From JAJEFO01 sp965221845 (GTDB lineage Bacteria; Pseudomonadota; Alphaproteobacteria; Rhodobacterales; Rhodobacteraceae), in contig OZ244919.1 in the NCBI GenBank assembly GCA_965221845.1, forward strand, positions 558,001 to 622,000: a DNA stretch of 64,000 nucleotides, given 5' to 3'. Below, piece by piece: positions 34,422 through 43,615 of the stretch. Under the pieces are notes generated by a model that saw only the letters and a list, made by a program, of their open reading frames with translations, was not told the origin of the DNA and ran no database searches. How positions within the stretch are numbered: the stretch's first letter is position 1; each line of letters begins with the position of its first letter. Both the position numbers and the translations under genes were made by a program.

Positions 34422-36029
34422 ATGCAGATGCCGGCTGCAGCAGGATACGATTTCGTCATCGTCGGAGGCGGCTCGGCGGGATGCGTGCTGGCGGCCAGGC
34501 TCTCCGAGACCGAAGGCTGCCGCGTCTGCCTGATCGAGGCTGGCGGACGCGACTGGCACCCGCTCTACCACGTCCCGGCCGGTTTCGCGAAGATGACCAA
34601 GGGCATCGGAAGCTGGGGCTGGTCCACCGTCCCCCAGGAGCGCCTGAACGGCAGGTCCCTCACCTACACCCAAGCAAGGGTGATCGGAGGCGGCTCCACG
34701 ATCAACGCCCAAGTCTACACGCGGGGAAACGCGCTCGACTACGACGAGTGGCGCCAGCTCGGCTGCGAGGGATGGAGCCACGAGGACGTCCTGCCGTACT
34801 TTCGCAAGGCCGAGCGCAACGACACGCATGACGACAGGCATCACGGGACGGAGGGTCCCTTGGGGGTGTCGCGCCCGGCCGCCGCGCTGCCAATCTGCGA
34901 CGCGTTCCTCGACGCCGCCGAGTCCCTCGGCATTCCCCGCAATCCCGACCTTGCCGGCGAAAGCCAGGAGGGCGTCGGCTACTACCAGCTCACGCAGTCG
35001 AACGCCCGCCGCTCGTCCGCCGCGATCGCCTACCTGCGCCCCGCCCTGAAGCGTCCGAACCTCGACCTGCTGCTCAACGCGCAGGTGCTGCGGCTCGAAA
35101 CCCGCAGAGGCCGCGCGACGGGAGTCGTCATCGCCGGCGGCGCGGGAGAGAGGGTCGTCGGCGCTGGCGCGGAAGTCATCGTGTCCTCCGGCTCCATAGG
35201 GTCGCCGCGACTCCTCATGCTGTCCGGCATCGGTCCGGCGGACCACCTGCGCGCGCACGGGCTGGCGGTCGCGTGCGACCGCCCCGGCGTGGGGTCGAAC
35301 CTGCAGGATCACCTGGACTTCTGCACGATCGCCGAATGCACCGGCCCGCACACCTACGACAGGTACGCACGGCCGCTCTGGTCGGCCGCCGCCGGCATGC
35401 GCTACCTGCTCACGCGCAAGGGGCCCGTCGCCTCGAGCCTGTTCGAGACGGGCGGCTTCTGGTACGTCGAGGAAGGGGCGAGGTCGCCCGACATCCAGTT
35501 CCATCTCGGCCTCGGCTCCGGCATCGAGGCCGGCATCGCGCGAATGGAGAGGGACGGCGTCACGCTCAACTCGGCCTACATGCGGCCGCGGTCGCGCGGC
35601 ACAGTACGGCTTGCCTCGGCGGATCCGGCCGCCGCGCCCCTCATCGACCCGAACTACTGGTCCGACACGCACGACCGCGACATGGCGGTCCGGGGCCTGA
35701 AGCTGGCGCAGGGAATCCTCGCTGCGGCCCCCCTTGCGCCCTATGTCAGCCGCGAGGTCCTGCCGGGCCCCGACGTCAGGACGGACGAGGACTACTTCGC
35801 CTACGCCGCGGCCATGGCCAAGACCGACCACCATCCGTCAGGCACATGCAGGATGGGATCGGACCCGGATGCGGTCGTCACGCCGCGCCTGAGATTCAAC
35901 GGCATCGACGGCCTCCGGGTCGTCGACGCCTCGATCATGCCGCGGCTGATATCCTCCAACACGAATGCGGCCACGATCATGATCGCGGAAAAGGCCGCAG
36001 ACATGATCAAGGCGGATCATGCGGGCTGA
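34422..36029 (+). CDS. GMC-family FAD oxidoreductase (choline/alcohol dehydrogenase type)
   Basis: This flavoprotein of about 535 residues oxidises an alcohol. It has the dinucleotide motif DFVIVGGGSAGCVLAARLSE, GMC signature 1 (VIGGGSTINAQVYTRGNALDYDEW), signature 2 (SSGSIGSPRLLMLSGIGP) and the C-terminal active-site region HHPSGTCRMGSD followed by SSNTNAATIMIAEKAADMI. It matches the choline-dehydrogenase branch, which also oxidises many polyols and aromatic alcohols. It starts 47 bases after the ATPase; ATG, GTG and a second ATG lie within three codons, so the exact start is uncertain. It probably oxidises the imported compound or a product. Confidence 0.87.
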   Translation: MQMPAAAGYDFVIVGGGSAGCVLAARLSETEGCRVCLIEAGGRDWHPLYHVPAGFAKMTKGIGSWGWSTVPQERLNGRSLTYTQARVIGGGSTINAQVYTRGNALDYDEWRQLGCEGWSHEDVLPYFRKAERNDTHDDRHHGTEGPLGVSRPAAALPICDAFLDAAESLGIPRNPDLAGESQEGVGYYQLTQSNARRSSAAIAYLRPALKRPNLDLLLNAQVLRLETRRGRATGVVIAGGAGERVVGAGAEVIVSSGSIGSPRLLMLSGIGPADHLRAHGLAVACDRPGVGSNLQDHLDFCTIAECTGPHTYDRYARPLWSAAAGMRYLLTRKGPVASSLFETGGFWYVEEGARSPDIQFHLGLGSGIEAGIARMERDGVTLNSAYMRPRSRGTVRLASADPAAAPLIDPNYWSDTHDRDMAVRGLKLAQGILAAAPLAPYVSREVLPGPDVRTDEDYFAYAAAMAKTDHHPSGTCRMGSDPDAVVTPRLRFNGIDGLRVVDASIMPRLISSNTNAATIMIAEKAADMIKADHAG

Positions 36030-36884
36030 GGCGGATGCGCTGCCGGCGCATCCGCAAGGGCGGCCCCGGGCGCGAAGAAGGCGCGGCAAGGGCGCCACGA
36101 TGTCGAAGATGGCGGACAGGCCCCTGTGCAAGGCAGCCACGCCCGAAGGGCCGGCCCGGGGCCGCCGTGCCGCGCCAGCCCGGTTTCCGCAGCGCCGCCG
36201 GGCGGCCGTGAACGCGTTCCGGACGAGCGGGAGGGAAGCTGCAGGGACCTGACGGCGGCGCCTGGCCCGGGATCCGGCAACGCTCGACCGGCAACACGGC
36301 GGCGCCCGCCCGTCGTCCTGCGGCATGAACGTCATGCCCGGCCGCCGAAACACGGGACCGCGAGGGAGAATGCCCGGCATACCTTCCGCGACGCTGAGCG
36401 GCCCCCGCATGCGCTTGGCGAGCTGCGGGAGCCTCGCCACGCCTGGTTCGCGCTGCCGGGATCCAGGGCCGCTCCGGGGGGGGGGGGGGGGCGGGACCTC
36501 GCCGGGACAGGTTCCTGCGGCCCGATCCGTCATCGTCAGGACCGTTGCGAAACTGAAGGGGCGCGGCATGCAGGGCGTCGGCCAGCCCTCGCGAATGCCT
36601 GCGGCAGCGGATCGGACGGAGGCCGGACCCGCATCCGCCGCAGCGCCTCGGAGCCTTGCAGAGGTTGACCCCGCGACCGAAATCGATCAGCGAGCTGGTC
36701 GTGAACGCGCCTGGCCGAAAGCCCGAGCCCTTGCCCGACGCCCTGCACCTGCCATCACTCCACGTGCCCGAGACGCAGCATGCGGCCGGAGCTCCGCACG
36801 CGGGCCGCGGCAAAGATTGCCTGAGCGATGGGTGAGCGACCGGCCGATTCGGAACGAGCCGGATCCGGTTCACGCAGGATGCGC
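36030..36884. other. 0.85-kb gap with a 16-G homopolymer, no gene seen
   Basis: No frame shows family resemblance, and frames here look like GC-driven chance. A run of 16 consecutive G residues occupies 36476-36491. Such a tract is slippery for replication and sequencing, so its length may vary or be a read error. It is not inside any gene I can identify. Confidence 0.5.
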
Positions 36885-37562
36885 ATGGAAATGCCGGCAT
36901 GGCTGTTCCTCGGCCTGGCCCTGTCGGCGCTGACGCTTGCCGGCATTTGCGCACGCTACCTGGTTCATGGCGACTTTGACATCCTGCAGGCCCTGCTGAT
37001 CAAGTTCCTGTCCGTCAACCTGATGGTCTGCTTCCTGGAGATCTGCCTGGCACTCCACCGGGACCGTGTCGAGCAGCGCATCGAGCATTGGCGCGCTTTC
37101 GAGGCGGAGACCGGCCGCTTGCCGCTTGCCGCCTTCCTTGCCTCGCCGGCTCCCCTGTCCAGACTGTTCCTGCCGATCACATGGGCGGATGCATGGGCCG
37201 TCTACGCGCAACTGGACCGCTCCTACGCGGACCGGCGCTCCTTCGGCTACAACATCGACTTTGCCAACGGATTCCTGGTTCCGGTCCCGACACTGGCACT
37301 GTACGCCTCCTACAGCACCGGCATCCTGCCCGCGCTTGTCGCAGGCATGATAGGGATGATGCTCTACTGGCAGCTGCTGTACGGAACCTTGGTCTACTGG
37401 ATCGGCTTCTTCGGCGCCAACCTGCAGGACGGGATCAGCCGGCGACATCTCTACGTCGTTGTCCTTGGCGTGAATTCACAATGGGTGCTGTACGGATTGC
37501 TGGGCATCCATGTCTCGATCCAGTTGATCCTGAAAGGTGACTACGGCGTCCTCGGCCTCTGA
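36885..37562 (+). CDS. hypothetical integral membrane protein
   Basis: I do not recognise this protein of about 225 residues. It has five or six hydrophobic helices: residues about 4-22, 30-50, 84-100, 125-150, 150-175 and 190-215. Conserved-looking features are the LALHRDRVEQRIEHWRAFE amphipathic stretch between helices 2 and 3 and a GYNIDFANGFLVPVPTLALYASYS segment; overall composition resembles a real membrane protein rather than chance. Three ATG codons lie within 13 bases; the middle one is best placed after CAGGA. It stands alone between the gap and a transposase fragment. Confidence 0.6.
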   Translation: MEMPAWLFLGLALSALTLAGICARYLVHGDFDILQALLIKFLSVNLMVCFLEICLALHRDRVEQRIEHWRAFEAETGRLPLAAFLASPAPLSRLFLPITWADAWAVYAQLDRSYADRRSFGYNIDFANGFLVPVPTLALYASYSTGILPALVAGMIGMMLYWQLLYGTLVYWIGFFGANLQDGISRRHLYVVVLGVNSQWVLYGLLGIHVSIQLILKGDYGVLGL

Positions 37563-37598
37563 GCCAGCCAGCGCCCGGGGCCGGTCGGCTTGTCGATG

Positions 37599-37890
37599 CC
37601 CGGCATGCTTCGCGCCGTGCGCGCATGCCTCGACCGCGTCCCCGGCCCGATCGCCGCGCGCGACTTCAGCCTCTCCGGCTGCCTGATGTCGGGGCCGGCG
37701 GCGTTCTCGCTCAAGTTCCCGTCGCTGCTCCAGTTCGACCGGCAGGCGCGCAGCGGCGCGGATCCGGTCAGGGCGCGGAACCTGCGAACGCTCTTCGGCG
37801 CGGGGAAGGCGCCCTCGGACACCCGGATGCGGGCGCGGCTCGACGAGGCCGTCCCGCACGGACTGCGCCGCTGCGGCCCGGGGCGGTAGG
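37599..37890 (+). pseudogene. N-terminal fragment of an ISNCY-type transposase
   Basis: About 95 codons read RAVRACLDRVPGP...SGCLMSGPAAFSLKFPSLLQFD and then ARNLRTLFGAGKAPSDTRMRARLDE, the N-terminal region of a transposase family usually listed as ISNCY. The frame stops at 37888-37890 after LRRCGPGR, and the DDE catalytic part is absent. A longer but scrambled relative lies at 58650-59950 and shares the same N-terminal blocks. Downstream, a 10-bp inverted repeat (37945-37954 with 37981-37990) might be a leftover end. Confidence 0.7.
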
Positions 37891-38069
37891 GCAGGGAGTG
37901 CCGCGTACCCGATCAGGCCGATGAACCCCACGTGCAGGCCCTCTGTTCCATCGCGCGCCGAGGCGCGCCTTGCGGGCACTGCGATGGAACGAAACACGTT
38001 ACGCGCCCGGCTGATTCAGTCATTTCGGACCGCCTCATGGCGCACGACTGTCAACGGTGCAGATGTTCG

Positions 38070-39233
38070 TCACAGCAGGCAGCTTGCGATCGGCAGGGTC
38101 GAGCTTCCAATGGAGGACGGTTCGTCTTCGAGTTCGGAGACTTCGATGCGCGGGACCTGGCGCTCAACACCAAATCTCGGCGTGCTCCAAAACTCGGCTC
38201 CTGCAGCAAAGGTCTCCGCAAGCGCCCGCGGTATCTGGCCACCGAGGACGATCACCTCCGGATCGACGATGGCGGAAAGCGCGTTGACCACGCGGTTGAA
38301 GCAGGGAAGTGCTGCATCGACCCAGGCCTCGACACCGGGCCATGACGGGTCGAAGGACTGCCGGAGCTCGGCCATCGTCGTGATTTCGACGCCTTGCGCC
38401 CGCAGCTGCCTCAGAAGGATGCCAAGCGCCGGGCGGCGCTCATTGTCTTCAATGTCCAGAATCGCCGAGAACTCGCCCGCATTTCCACGAAACCCCCGAA
38501 GAAGCGCCCCATCCGAGATCACCGCCCCCCCGAACCCGTAGTTGAACGAGAGATAGGCGAAGTCGGCGACCCTGCGACCCAATCCGAGGGTCGCCTCCGC
38601 AAACGCCGAGCAGTTCGCGCCATTCTCAACCCAAACAGGGACGCCAAAGAACTCGTAGAGCAACGGGCCTAAGTCGATCAGGGCCCAATCCTCCAATGGC
38701 ACTGGCGGATTGAAACGGGTTCCGCCGACGCGAAAGCCGGTTATGCCGAACCCGATGCCGAACAGGTCATCTCGGGTCGCGCTGAATTCCGCCAGGACCT
38801 CTTCAAGCGCTTGATCCATACGGCGCAGGCCGGCAAGGCGCCCAACGTCATCGAGATCAATGCGGCGCGTGCGGTAACGGCCGGAAACGTCCATGACCGT
38901 GACTCCGGCACTGTCGGTCTCGAGCGATATGCCCGCCGAGAGGCCCCACCCGGAATTCAACCGAATGGTTGGACTGGGTTTCCCGCGACCGGTGCCCGGA
39001 ACCGGAGGGCCGAGCGCGATGAGATGTCGGCTCTCCAGCTGATCGACAATCCGGTGAATCGATTGCTGCGTGAGACCGATCCCGTTGACCAGGTCCGACC
39101 GTTGCAAGCCGGGCCTTCGCCAGATCTGACGCAGGATTGCACGTTCGTTCCTTGAGGCGACCTCGCCAGCACTTTGGTCGCGCAAGTACCTGTCGCAGAT
39201 CAGATCTTCCGGTCTGTATGCACGTGCATCCAC
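38070..39233 (-). CDS. ROK-family transcriptional regulator
   Basis: This 387-residue protein has an N-terminal winged helix-turn-helix (RNERAILRQIWRRPGLQRSDLVNGIGLTQQSIHRIVDQLESRHLI) and a ROK sugar-kinase-like domain. The kinase phosphate loop is not conserved (LSAGISLETDSAGVTVMD) and the CxCGxxGCxE zinc motif is missing after GNAGEFSAILDIED, so it is a regulator without kinase activity. It diverges from the Ugp-like operon and probably represses it, with a carbohydrate or its phosphate as inducer. The start is GTG behind GGAG; the 140-base intergenic region should contain its operator. Confidence 0.85.
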   Translation of the reverse strand: MDARAYRPEDLICDRYLRDQSAGEVASRNERAILRQIWRRPGLQRSDLVNGIGLTQQSIHRIVDQLESRHLIALGPPVPGTGRGKPSPTIRLNSGWGLSAGISLETDSAGVTVMDVSGRYRTRRIDLDDVGRLAGLRRMDQALEEVLAEFSATRDDLFGIGFGITGFRVGGTRFNPPVPLEDWALIDLGPLLYEFFGVPVWVENGANCSAFAEATLGLGRRVADFAYLSFNYGFGGAVISDGALLRGFRGNAGEFSAILDIEDNERRPALGILLRQLRAQGVEITTMAELRQSFDPSWPGVEAWVDAALPCFNRVVNALSAIVDPEVIVLGGQIPRALAETFAAGAEFWSTPRFGVERQVPRIEVSELEDEPSSIGSSTLPIASCLL

Positions 39234-39373
39234 GTCACTCTCCGAATTCCAGTTGCTGCCGTCACAGGGCCTTCACACTTTATGAGTTTTTTTATTCACA
39301 TTCTACTTGTAACAAACGAGCATGCCCTGTAAACTGCGAACATCCTACCACCTCAGACAGCAAGGAGACTCCC
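39234..39373. promoter_or_regulatory. divergent promoter region between ROK regulator and ugpB-like gene
   Basis: This 140-base stretch is the only AT-rich DNA nearby; 39280-39320 contains a run of seven T and TTCACATTCTACTTGTAAC. Such regions carry ROK operators in other bacteria, but I cannot point to a clean inverted repeat. AAGGAG before 39374 is the ribosome site for the binding-protein gene. Confidence 0.45.
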
Positions 39374-40678
39374 ATGACCAAACTCAGCCATGCGGCATGC
39401 GCGACCGCATTTCTGGCAGGAGCAAGTGCAGCCCATGCTGCCGAAATCGAATTCTGGTATGGTAACACCGGAAAAAGCGAAGAGGCAATCCAGGCGCACT
39501 GCGCGGCGTTCAACGATGCACAGTCCGACCAAAAGATCACCTGCGTAGGCCAGGGCGGCTACGAGGCTGGCATGCAGAAGGCCATCGCCGCGTACCGCTC
39601 GGCCCAGCACCCCGTCCTGATCCAGTTCTTCGACGCCGGCACCCTGGACCTCATGCTTTCGGACGCCGTCGTGCCAGTGCAGGAGATCATGCCGGACGCG
39701 CCGTGGGACGACTACATCAACGGAGCGAGGTCGTACTACGAAACCTCTACGGGCGACCTGTTCTCGCAGCCCTACAACGGCTCGACCCTGATCTTCTACG
39801 CCAACATGGAAATGCTGCGCGGGGCAGGCGTCGAGGAGGTCCCGCAATCCTGGGAAGGCGTGATGGAAGCCGCCCGCCAGATGAAGGCCGCAGGCGTCGA
39901 ATGCCCGTTCACTTCGGACGCGCATCCGTGGCGCGTGCTCGAGCAGTTCAGCGCGCGTCACGGTGCGCCGATCGCGACCAACAACAACGGATACGGCGGC
40001 CTCGACGCGAAATACACGTTCAACGAAGGGCCCGTCGCCGACCACATGCGGAACCTCTCCAAGTGGCGCGAAGAGGGCCTCGTGAAGCTTGACCAGGACA
40101 CCGTGGCAGGAAAGTACAACGCTGCCTTCAATGCAGGCGAATGCGCGATGATGGAGGCGTCGACCGCATCGTACGGCGCCGCATACGCCGCGCTCGGAGA
40201 CAAGGTTAGGATCACCATGGCGCCGATGTACGACGGCGTGGATCGTCGAAACACCTTGATCGGCGGCGCCGCGATCTGGGTGATGAAAGGCCACGATGAC
40301 GCCGACTACGAGGCGGCGATTTCCTTCCTCAACTTCGTCCGGGACGAGGATCAACAGATCGAGTTCACGCGGCGGACGGGCTTCATGCCGGTCACCAAGG
40401 CCGCTCTCGCGTCGCTCGTCGCAAGCGGCAAGGCGGACACCCTGGAATTCGCGACGGCCGAGATGGGGGTCGCCTCGCTCAACCAGCCGGGGGACGAGAA
40501 CTCGCGTGGCATTCGGCTCGGCTTCTTCGTTCAGTTCCGCGAAATCTTCAAGGAAGAGACCCAGAAGGCGTTCAACGGTGACCAGACCATGCAGGCAGCG
40601 CTTGACAGCGCGGTCTCGCGCGGCAACGAGCTTCTGCGTCGTTTCGAACAGACATACCGCGGCGTCAAGCTGCCGTGA
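39374..40678 (+). CDS. UgpB-like ABC substrate-binding protein
   Basis: This 434-residue periplasmic receptor has a signal peptide ending at SAAHA. It follows UgpB, the sn-glycerol-3-phosphate/glycerophosphodiester receptor, along its length: EIEFWYGNTGKSEEAI, AAYRSAQHPVLIQFFDAGTLDLMLSDAVVPV, DLFSQPYNGSTLIFYANMEML, ATNNNGYGGLDAKYTFN, TLIGGAAIWVMKG and the terminal ALDSAVSRGNELLRRFEQTYR. The UgpB SQPFNSST ligand-site segment becomes SQPYNGST here. It heads an operon with phosphoesterase and phosphatase genes, so a phosphorylated ligand is likely, but not necessarily glycerol phosphate. Confidence 0.85.
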   Translation: MTKLSHAACATAFLAGASAAHAAEIEFWYGNTGKSEEAIQAHCAAFNDAQSDQKITCVGQGGYEAGMQKAIAAYRSAQHPVLIQFFDAGTLDLMLSDAVVPVQEIMPDAPWDDYINGARSYYETSTGDLFSQPYNGSTLIFYANMEMLRGAGVEEVPQSWEGVMEAARQMKAAGVECPFTSDAHPWRVLEQFSARHGAPIATNNNGYGGLDAKYTFNEGPVADHMRNLSKWREEGLVKLDQDTVAGKYNAAFNAGECAMMEASTASYGAAYAALGDKVRITMAPMYDGVDRRNTLIGGAAIWVMKGHDDADYEAAISFLNFVRDEDQQIEFTRRTGFMPVTKAALASLVASGKADTLEFATAEMGVASLNQPGDENSRGIRLGFFVQFREIFKEETQKAFNGDQTMQAALDSAVSRGNELLRRFEQTYRGVKLP

Positions 40679-40679
40679 C

Positions 40680-41618
40680 GTGGCAATCAAACACGGACGA
40701 GGTGGCCGCACCTCGTCCGGAGCCGGGACAGCGGGCGTGAAACAGGGTTTCTACACCGGCCGGTGGAGCTATTGGACGCTTGTCCTGCCAATCCTCGCGT
40801 TGATCGCGATGTTCTTCTACATCCCGGTGGCGCTTGCGTTCTTCTGGTCGTTGTTCCTCGAACGCCCGTTTGGCGGCGGATCGGAATTCGTGGGATTCCA
40901 GAACTACGACCGGGTCCTGTCCGACCCGGAGTTCTGGAACGCGATGTGGCGCACGCTGATCTTCATGGCGATCGCCCCGACGCTTGCCATCGGGCTGTCG
41001 CTGATCCTCGCGCTTGCGGCCGACCGGGGCATCCGGATCAGCCAGGCCGCGCGCAACATCATCATCTGGCCCAAGGCGGTGGCCGGGGCGTCGATCGGCG
41101 TGGTCTTCGTCTTCATCTTCAACCCCTTTCTCGGCATCTTCGCCCCGCTCAACGAAATCCATCCCGGAATCTGGAATCCCCGGATCGACGGGGGCGACGC
41201 CTTCGCGACGGTCGTGGTCGCGCAGGTCTGGAACGGCATTCCGTTCAACTTCATCATCCTGCTGTCGGGACTTCAGGCCATCCCCGACGGGCTTGCCAAG
41301 GCGGCCGCGATGGACGGGTCCGGGCCGTGGCGGAGAATCGTCGACATGCAGCTGCCGCTTCTGACGCCACAGCTCTTCCTTACGTTCGTCCTGGAGTTCG
41401 TCGGCACGGTGGTCGAGGCTTTCGGCCTGATCGACACGATGACCCAGGGCGGCCCCGGCGGCGCCACGAACCTCCTGATCTACAAGATATATGTCGATGG
41501 CTTCAAGGCCTACGACCTTTCCGGCGCCGCGACGCAGACGGCGCTCCTGATGATGTTCGTCGTTGCAATGGTGATCCTTCAGTTCCGCCTCGAGAGATTC
41601 GTCAAGTACGAGAGGTAG
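40680..41618 (+). CDS. UgpA-like ABC permease
   Basis: This permease of about 312 residues has six helices and the EAA loop LAKAAAMDGSGPWRRIVDMQLPLLTPQLF near residue 210. The segment SFGLIDTMTQGGPGGATNLLIYKIYVDGF-like (here AFGLIDTMTQGGPGGATNLLIYKIYVDGF) is characteristic of UgpA. The GTG start lies 1 base after the binding-protein stop but has no clear ribosome site; another GTG at 40737 is possible. It pairs with the next gene to form the channel. Confidence 0.87.
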   Translation: MAIKHGRGGRTSSGAGTAGVKQGFYTGRWSYWTLVLPILALIAMFFYIPVALAFFWSLFLERPFGGGSEFVGFQNYDRVLSDPEFWNAMWRTLIFMAIAPTLAIGLSLILALAADRGIRISQAARNIIIWPKAVAGASIGVVFVFIFNPFLGIFAPLNEIHPGIWNPRIDGGDAFATVVVAQVWNGIPFNFIILLSGLQAIPDGLAKAAAMDGSGPWRRIVDMQLPLLTPQLFLTFVLEFVGTVVEAFGLIDTMTQGGPGGATNLLIYKIYVDGFKAYDLSGAATQTALLMMFVVAMVILQFRLERFVKYER

Positions 41619-41623
41619 TAGAG

Positions 41624-42544
41624 ATGGTCGAAGACACCCGGGGCATTGACCGAACGGCCTTCGCGATCCTCGTCATCGGCGTCGCGTTCATCCTCGCGCC
41701 CATCGTGATCGCGTTTCTCACGGCATCCCTGTCCTACGAAGAGTTCGTCAGCGCCGGCGGCATCGGGCTGAATGTCGGATCGAGCTTCCTTGACAACATG
41801 CGACGGATCGTCACCGAAACCCAGTTGCCGGGACAGCTCTGGAACTCCATCGTGATTTCGCTGCTGGTCGCAGGGATCAAGTGCGCATTTGCCTTCACGG
41901 CCACGTTCGCGCTGGTCTTCTACGAATCCCGGTGGAACTGGATCATCTTCTCGCTGACGATCGCGACCGTCATGCTGCCCCTCGAACTCCTGGTTATCAC
42001 CACCTACCAGATCGTCGCGAACGTCGCGATGCCGCTCAACTGGCTGATGCAGATCACCGGCCTTGCCTGGCTTGCCGAAGAGGTCGTCGGCGCGAGGCAC
42101 GAATTCAGGCTGAGCCTCCTCGACACCTACATCGGCGTGGCGCTGCCCATCGCGACCTCGTCCACCTCCGTCTTCATCTACCGCCAGTTCTTCCTCAGCC
42201 TGCCAAAGGACCTGCCGCGGGCCGCAGCCATGGATGGAGCGTCGCCATTCCGGTTCATGGTCGACATCCTCCTGCCGCTCTCGTGGACGCCCCTCGTCGC
42301 GACCTTCATGTTCTGGTTCATCGGAGGTTGGACCCAGTATCTCTGGCCGCTCGTGGCAGCGGCAACGCCGGACGCCCAGCCGGCGGTCGTGGGGCTCGCG
42401 AAACTCGCGAACACCCAACCGGACCGAATTCCAGACGTGCCCTTGCTCATGGCCGGCGCGCTCTTCGTCTCGTTCATTCCGGTCGTCCTGATCGGCGTCA
42501 TGCAGCGCCAGATCGTGCGCGGCCTCAACCTGTCGGAGAAATGA
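41624..42544 (+). CDS. UgpE-like ABC permease
   Basis: This 306-residue second permease has six helices and the EAA loop LPRAAAMDGASPFRFMVDILLPLSWTPL near residue 200. It starts at ATG behind GAGGTAGTAGAG, 5 bases after the ugpA-like stop. An insertion around WLAEEVVGARHEFRLSLLDTYIGV is typical of UgpE. It overlaps the ATPase gene by ATGA. Confidence 0.88.
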   Translation: MVEDTRGIDRTAFAILVIGVAFILAPIVIAFLTASLSYEEFVSAGGIGLNVGSSFLDNMRRIVTETQLPGQLWNSIVISLLVAGIKCAFAFTATFALVFYESRWNWIIFSLTIATVMLPLELLVITTYQIVANVAMPLNWLMQITGLAWLAEEVVGARHEFRLSLLDTYIGVALPIATSSTSVFIYRQFFLSLPKDLPRAAAMDGASPFRFMVDILLPLSWTPLVATFMFWFIGGWTQYLWPLVAAATPDAQPAVVGLAKLANTQPDRIPDVPLLMAGALFVSFIPVVLIGVMQRQIVRGLNLSEK

Positions 42545-43593
42545 CGATGGCCGGCAATGCCATCGCCCTGGAGGACGTCCGAAAGGCGTACGGCGGCTAT
42601 CTCGTGATTCCCGGCCTTACCGCCGAAATCGGCGCGGGGCAGTTCACGGTCATCCTCGGTCCGTCGGGATGCGGGAAATCGACGCTCCTGCACATGATCG
42701 CCGGCCTGGAACGCGTCACCTCCGGGACAATTCGGTTCGGTGGCCGCGAGGTGCAGGACCTGGCCCCGAAGGGCCGCGGTTGCGCCATGGTCTTCCAGAA
42801 CTACGCGCTCTACCCGCACATGTCCGTGCGCAACAACATCGGGTATGCCCTCAAGGTTGCCGGAGTCCCGAAAGAGGAACGCCGCAAACGGGCCGAAACC
42901 GCTGCCGAAAGCGTCGGACTCCGGGGGCTCCTGGACCGTCACCCCTCCGAACTGTCTGGTGGCCAGCGACAGCGCGTGGCCGTCGCCCGCGCCATCGTCC
43001 GGGAACCTTCGGTGCTTCTGTTCGACGAGCCGCTCTCGAACCTCGACGCAAAGCTGCGCCACGGCATGCGCATGGAACTCACGCGCCTGCACGATCGGAT
43101 TGGCGCCACGTCGGTCTTCGTGACCCATGACCAGGTCGAGGCGATGACGCTGGCGGACAAGGTCATGCTCCTGAACAATGGCGAGATAGTGCAATATGCC
43201 GCGCCGTCGGAACTCTACGAGAACCCGGCGACGACCTTCGTTGCGACCTTCATCGGCGCTCCGGCCATGAACCTTCTGGGCGCGGACGGCGAGGGGGCGG
43301 GGATCCGGCTCCCGGACGGAACTCTCCTGACGAAAACGCCGTTTCGCGGGCCGGTGACGCTTGGCATCCGTCCCGAGAACATCGAGATCGTGCCTGATGG
43401 CATCCCCTGCCGGACCGTCTACAGCGAAAGCCTGGGATCGCATTCCGTGATCGTCGCCGCACTTCCAGACGGCCAGGAATTGCGCATCGCAACCCCGCTC
43501 GGCCGTGGCATGACACCCGGCGAGGCATTCTCTGTCCGTTTCATGAAGGGTGCCATCCGGCTGTTCGACCCGGCATCGGGAAAGCGACATTGA
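42541..43593 (+). CDS. UgpC-like ABC transporter ATPase
   Basis: This 350-residue ATPase has Walker A GPSGCGKST, Q-loop VFQNYALYPHMSV, signature LSGGQRQRVAVARAI, Walker B VLLFDEPLSNLDAKL and H-loop FVTHDQVEAMTLA, with a MalK/UgpC-type regulatory domain after residue 240 (FIGAPAMNLL, LGIRPENIEIV). It drives the importer formed by the two preceding permeases. Confidence 0.92.
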   Translation: MTMAGNAIALEDVRKAYGGYLVIPGLTAEIGAGQFTVILGPSGCGKSTLLHMIAGLERVTSGTIRFGGREVQDLAPKGRGCAMVFQNYALYPHMSVRNNIGYALKVAGVPKEERRKRAETAAESVGLRGLLDRHPSELSGGQRQRVAVARAIVREPSVLLFDEPLSNLDAKLRHGMRMELTRLHDRIGATSVFVTHDQVEAMTLADKVMLLNNGEIVQYAAPSELYENPATTFVATFIGAPAMNLLGADGEGAGIRLPDGTLLTKTPFRGPVTLGIRPENIEIVPDGIPCRTVYSESLGSHSVIVAALPDGQELRIATPLGRGMTPGEAFSVRFMKGAIRLFDPASGKRH

Positions 43594-43615
43594 CCCAGAC
43601 GAGCGAGGACACGGA

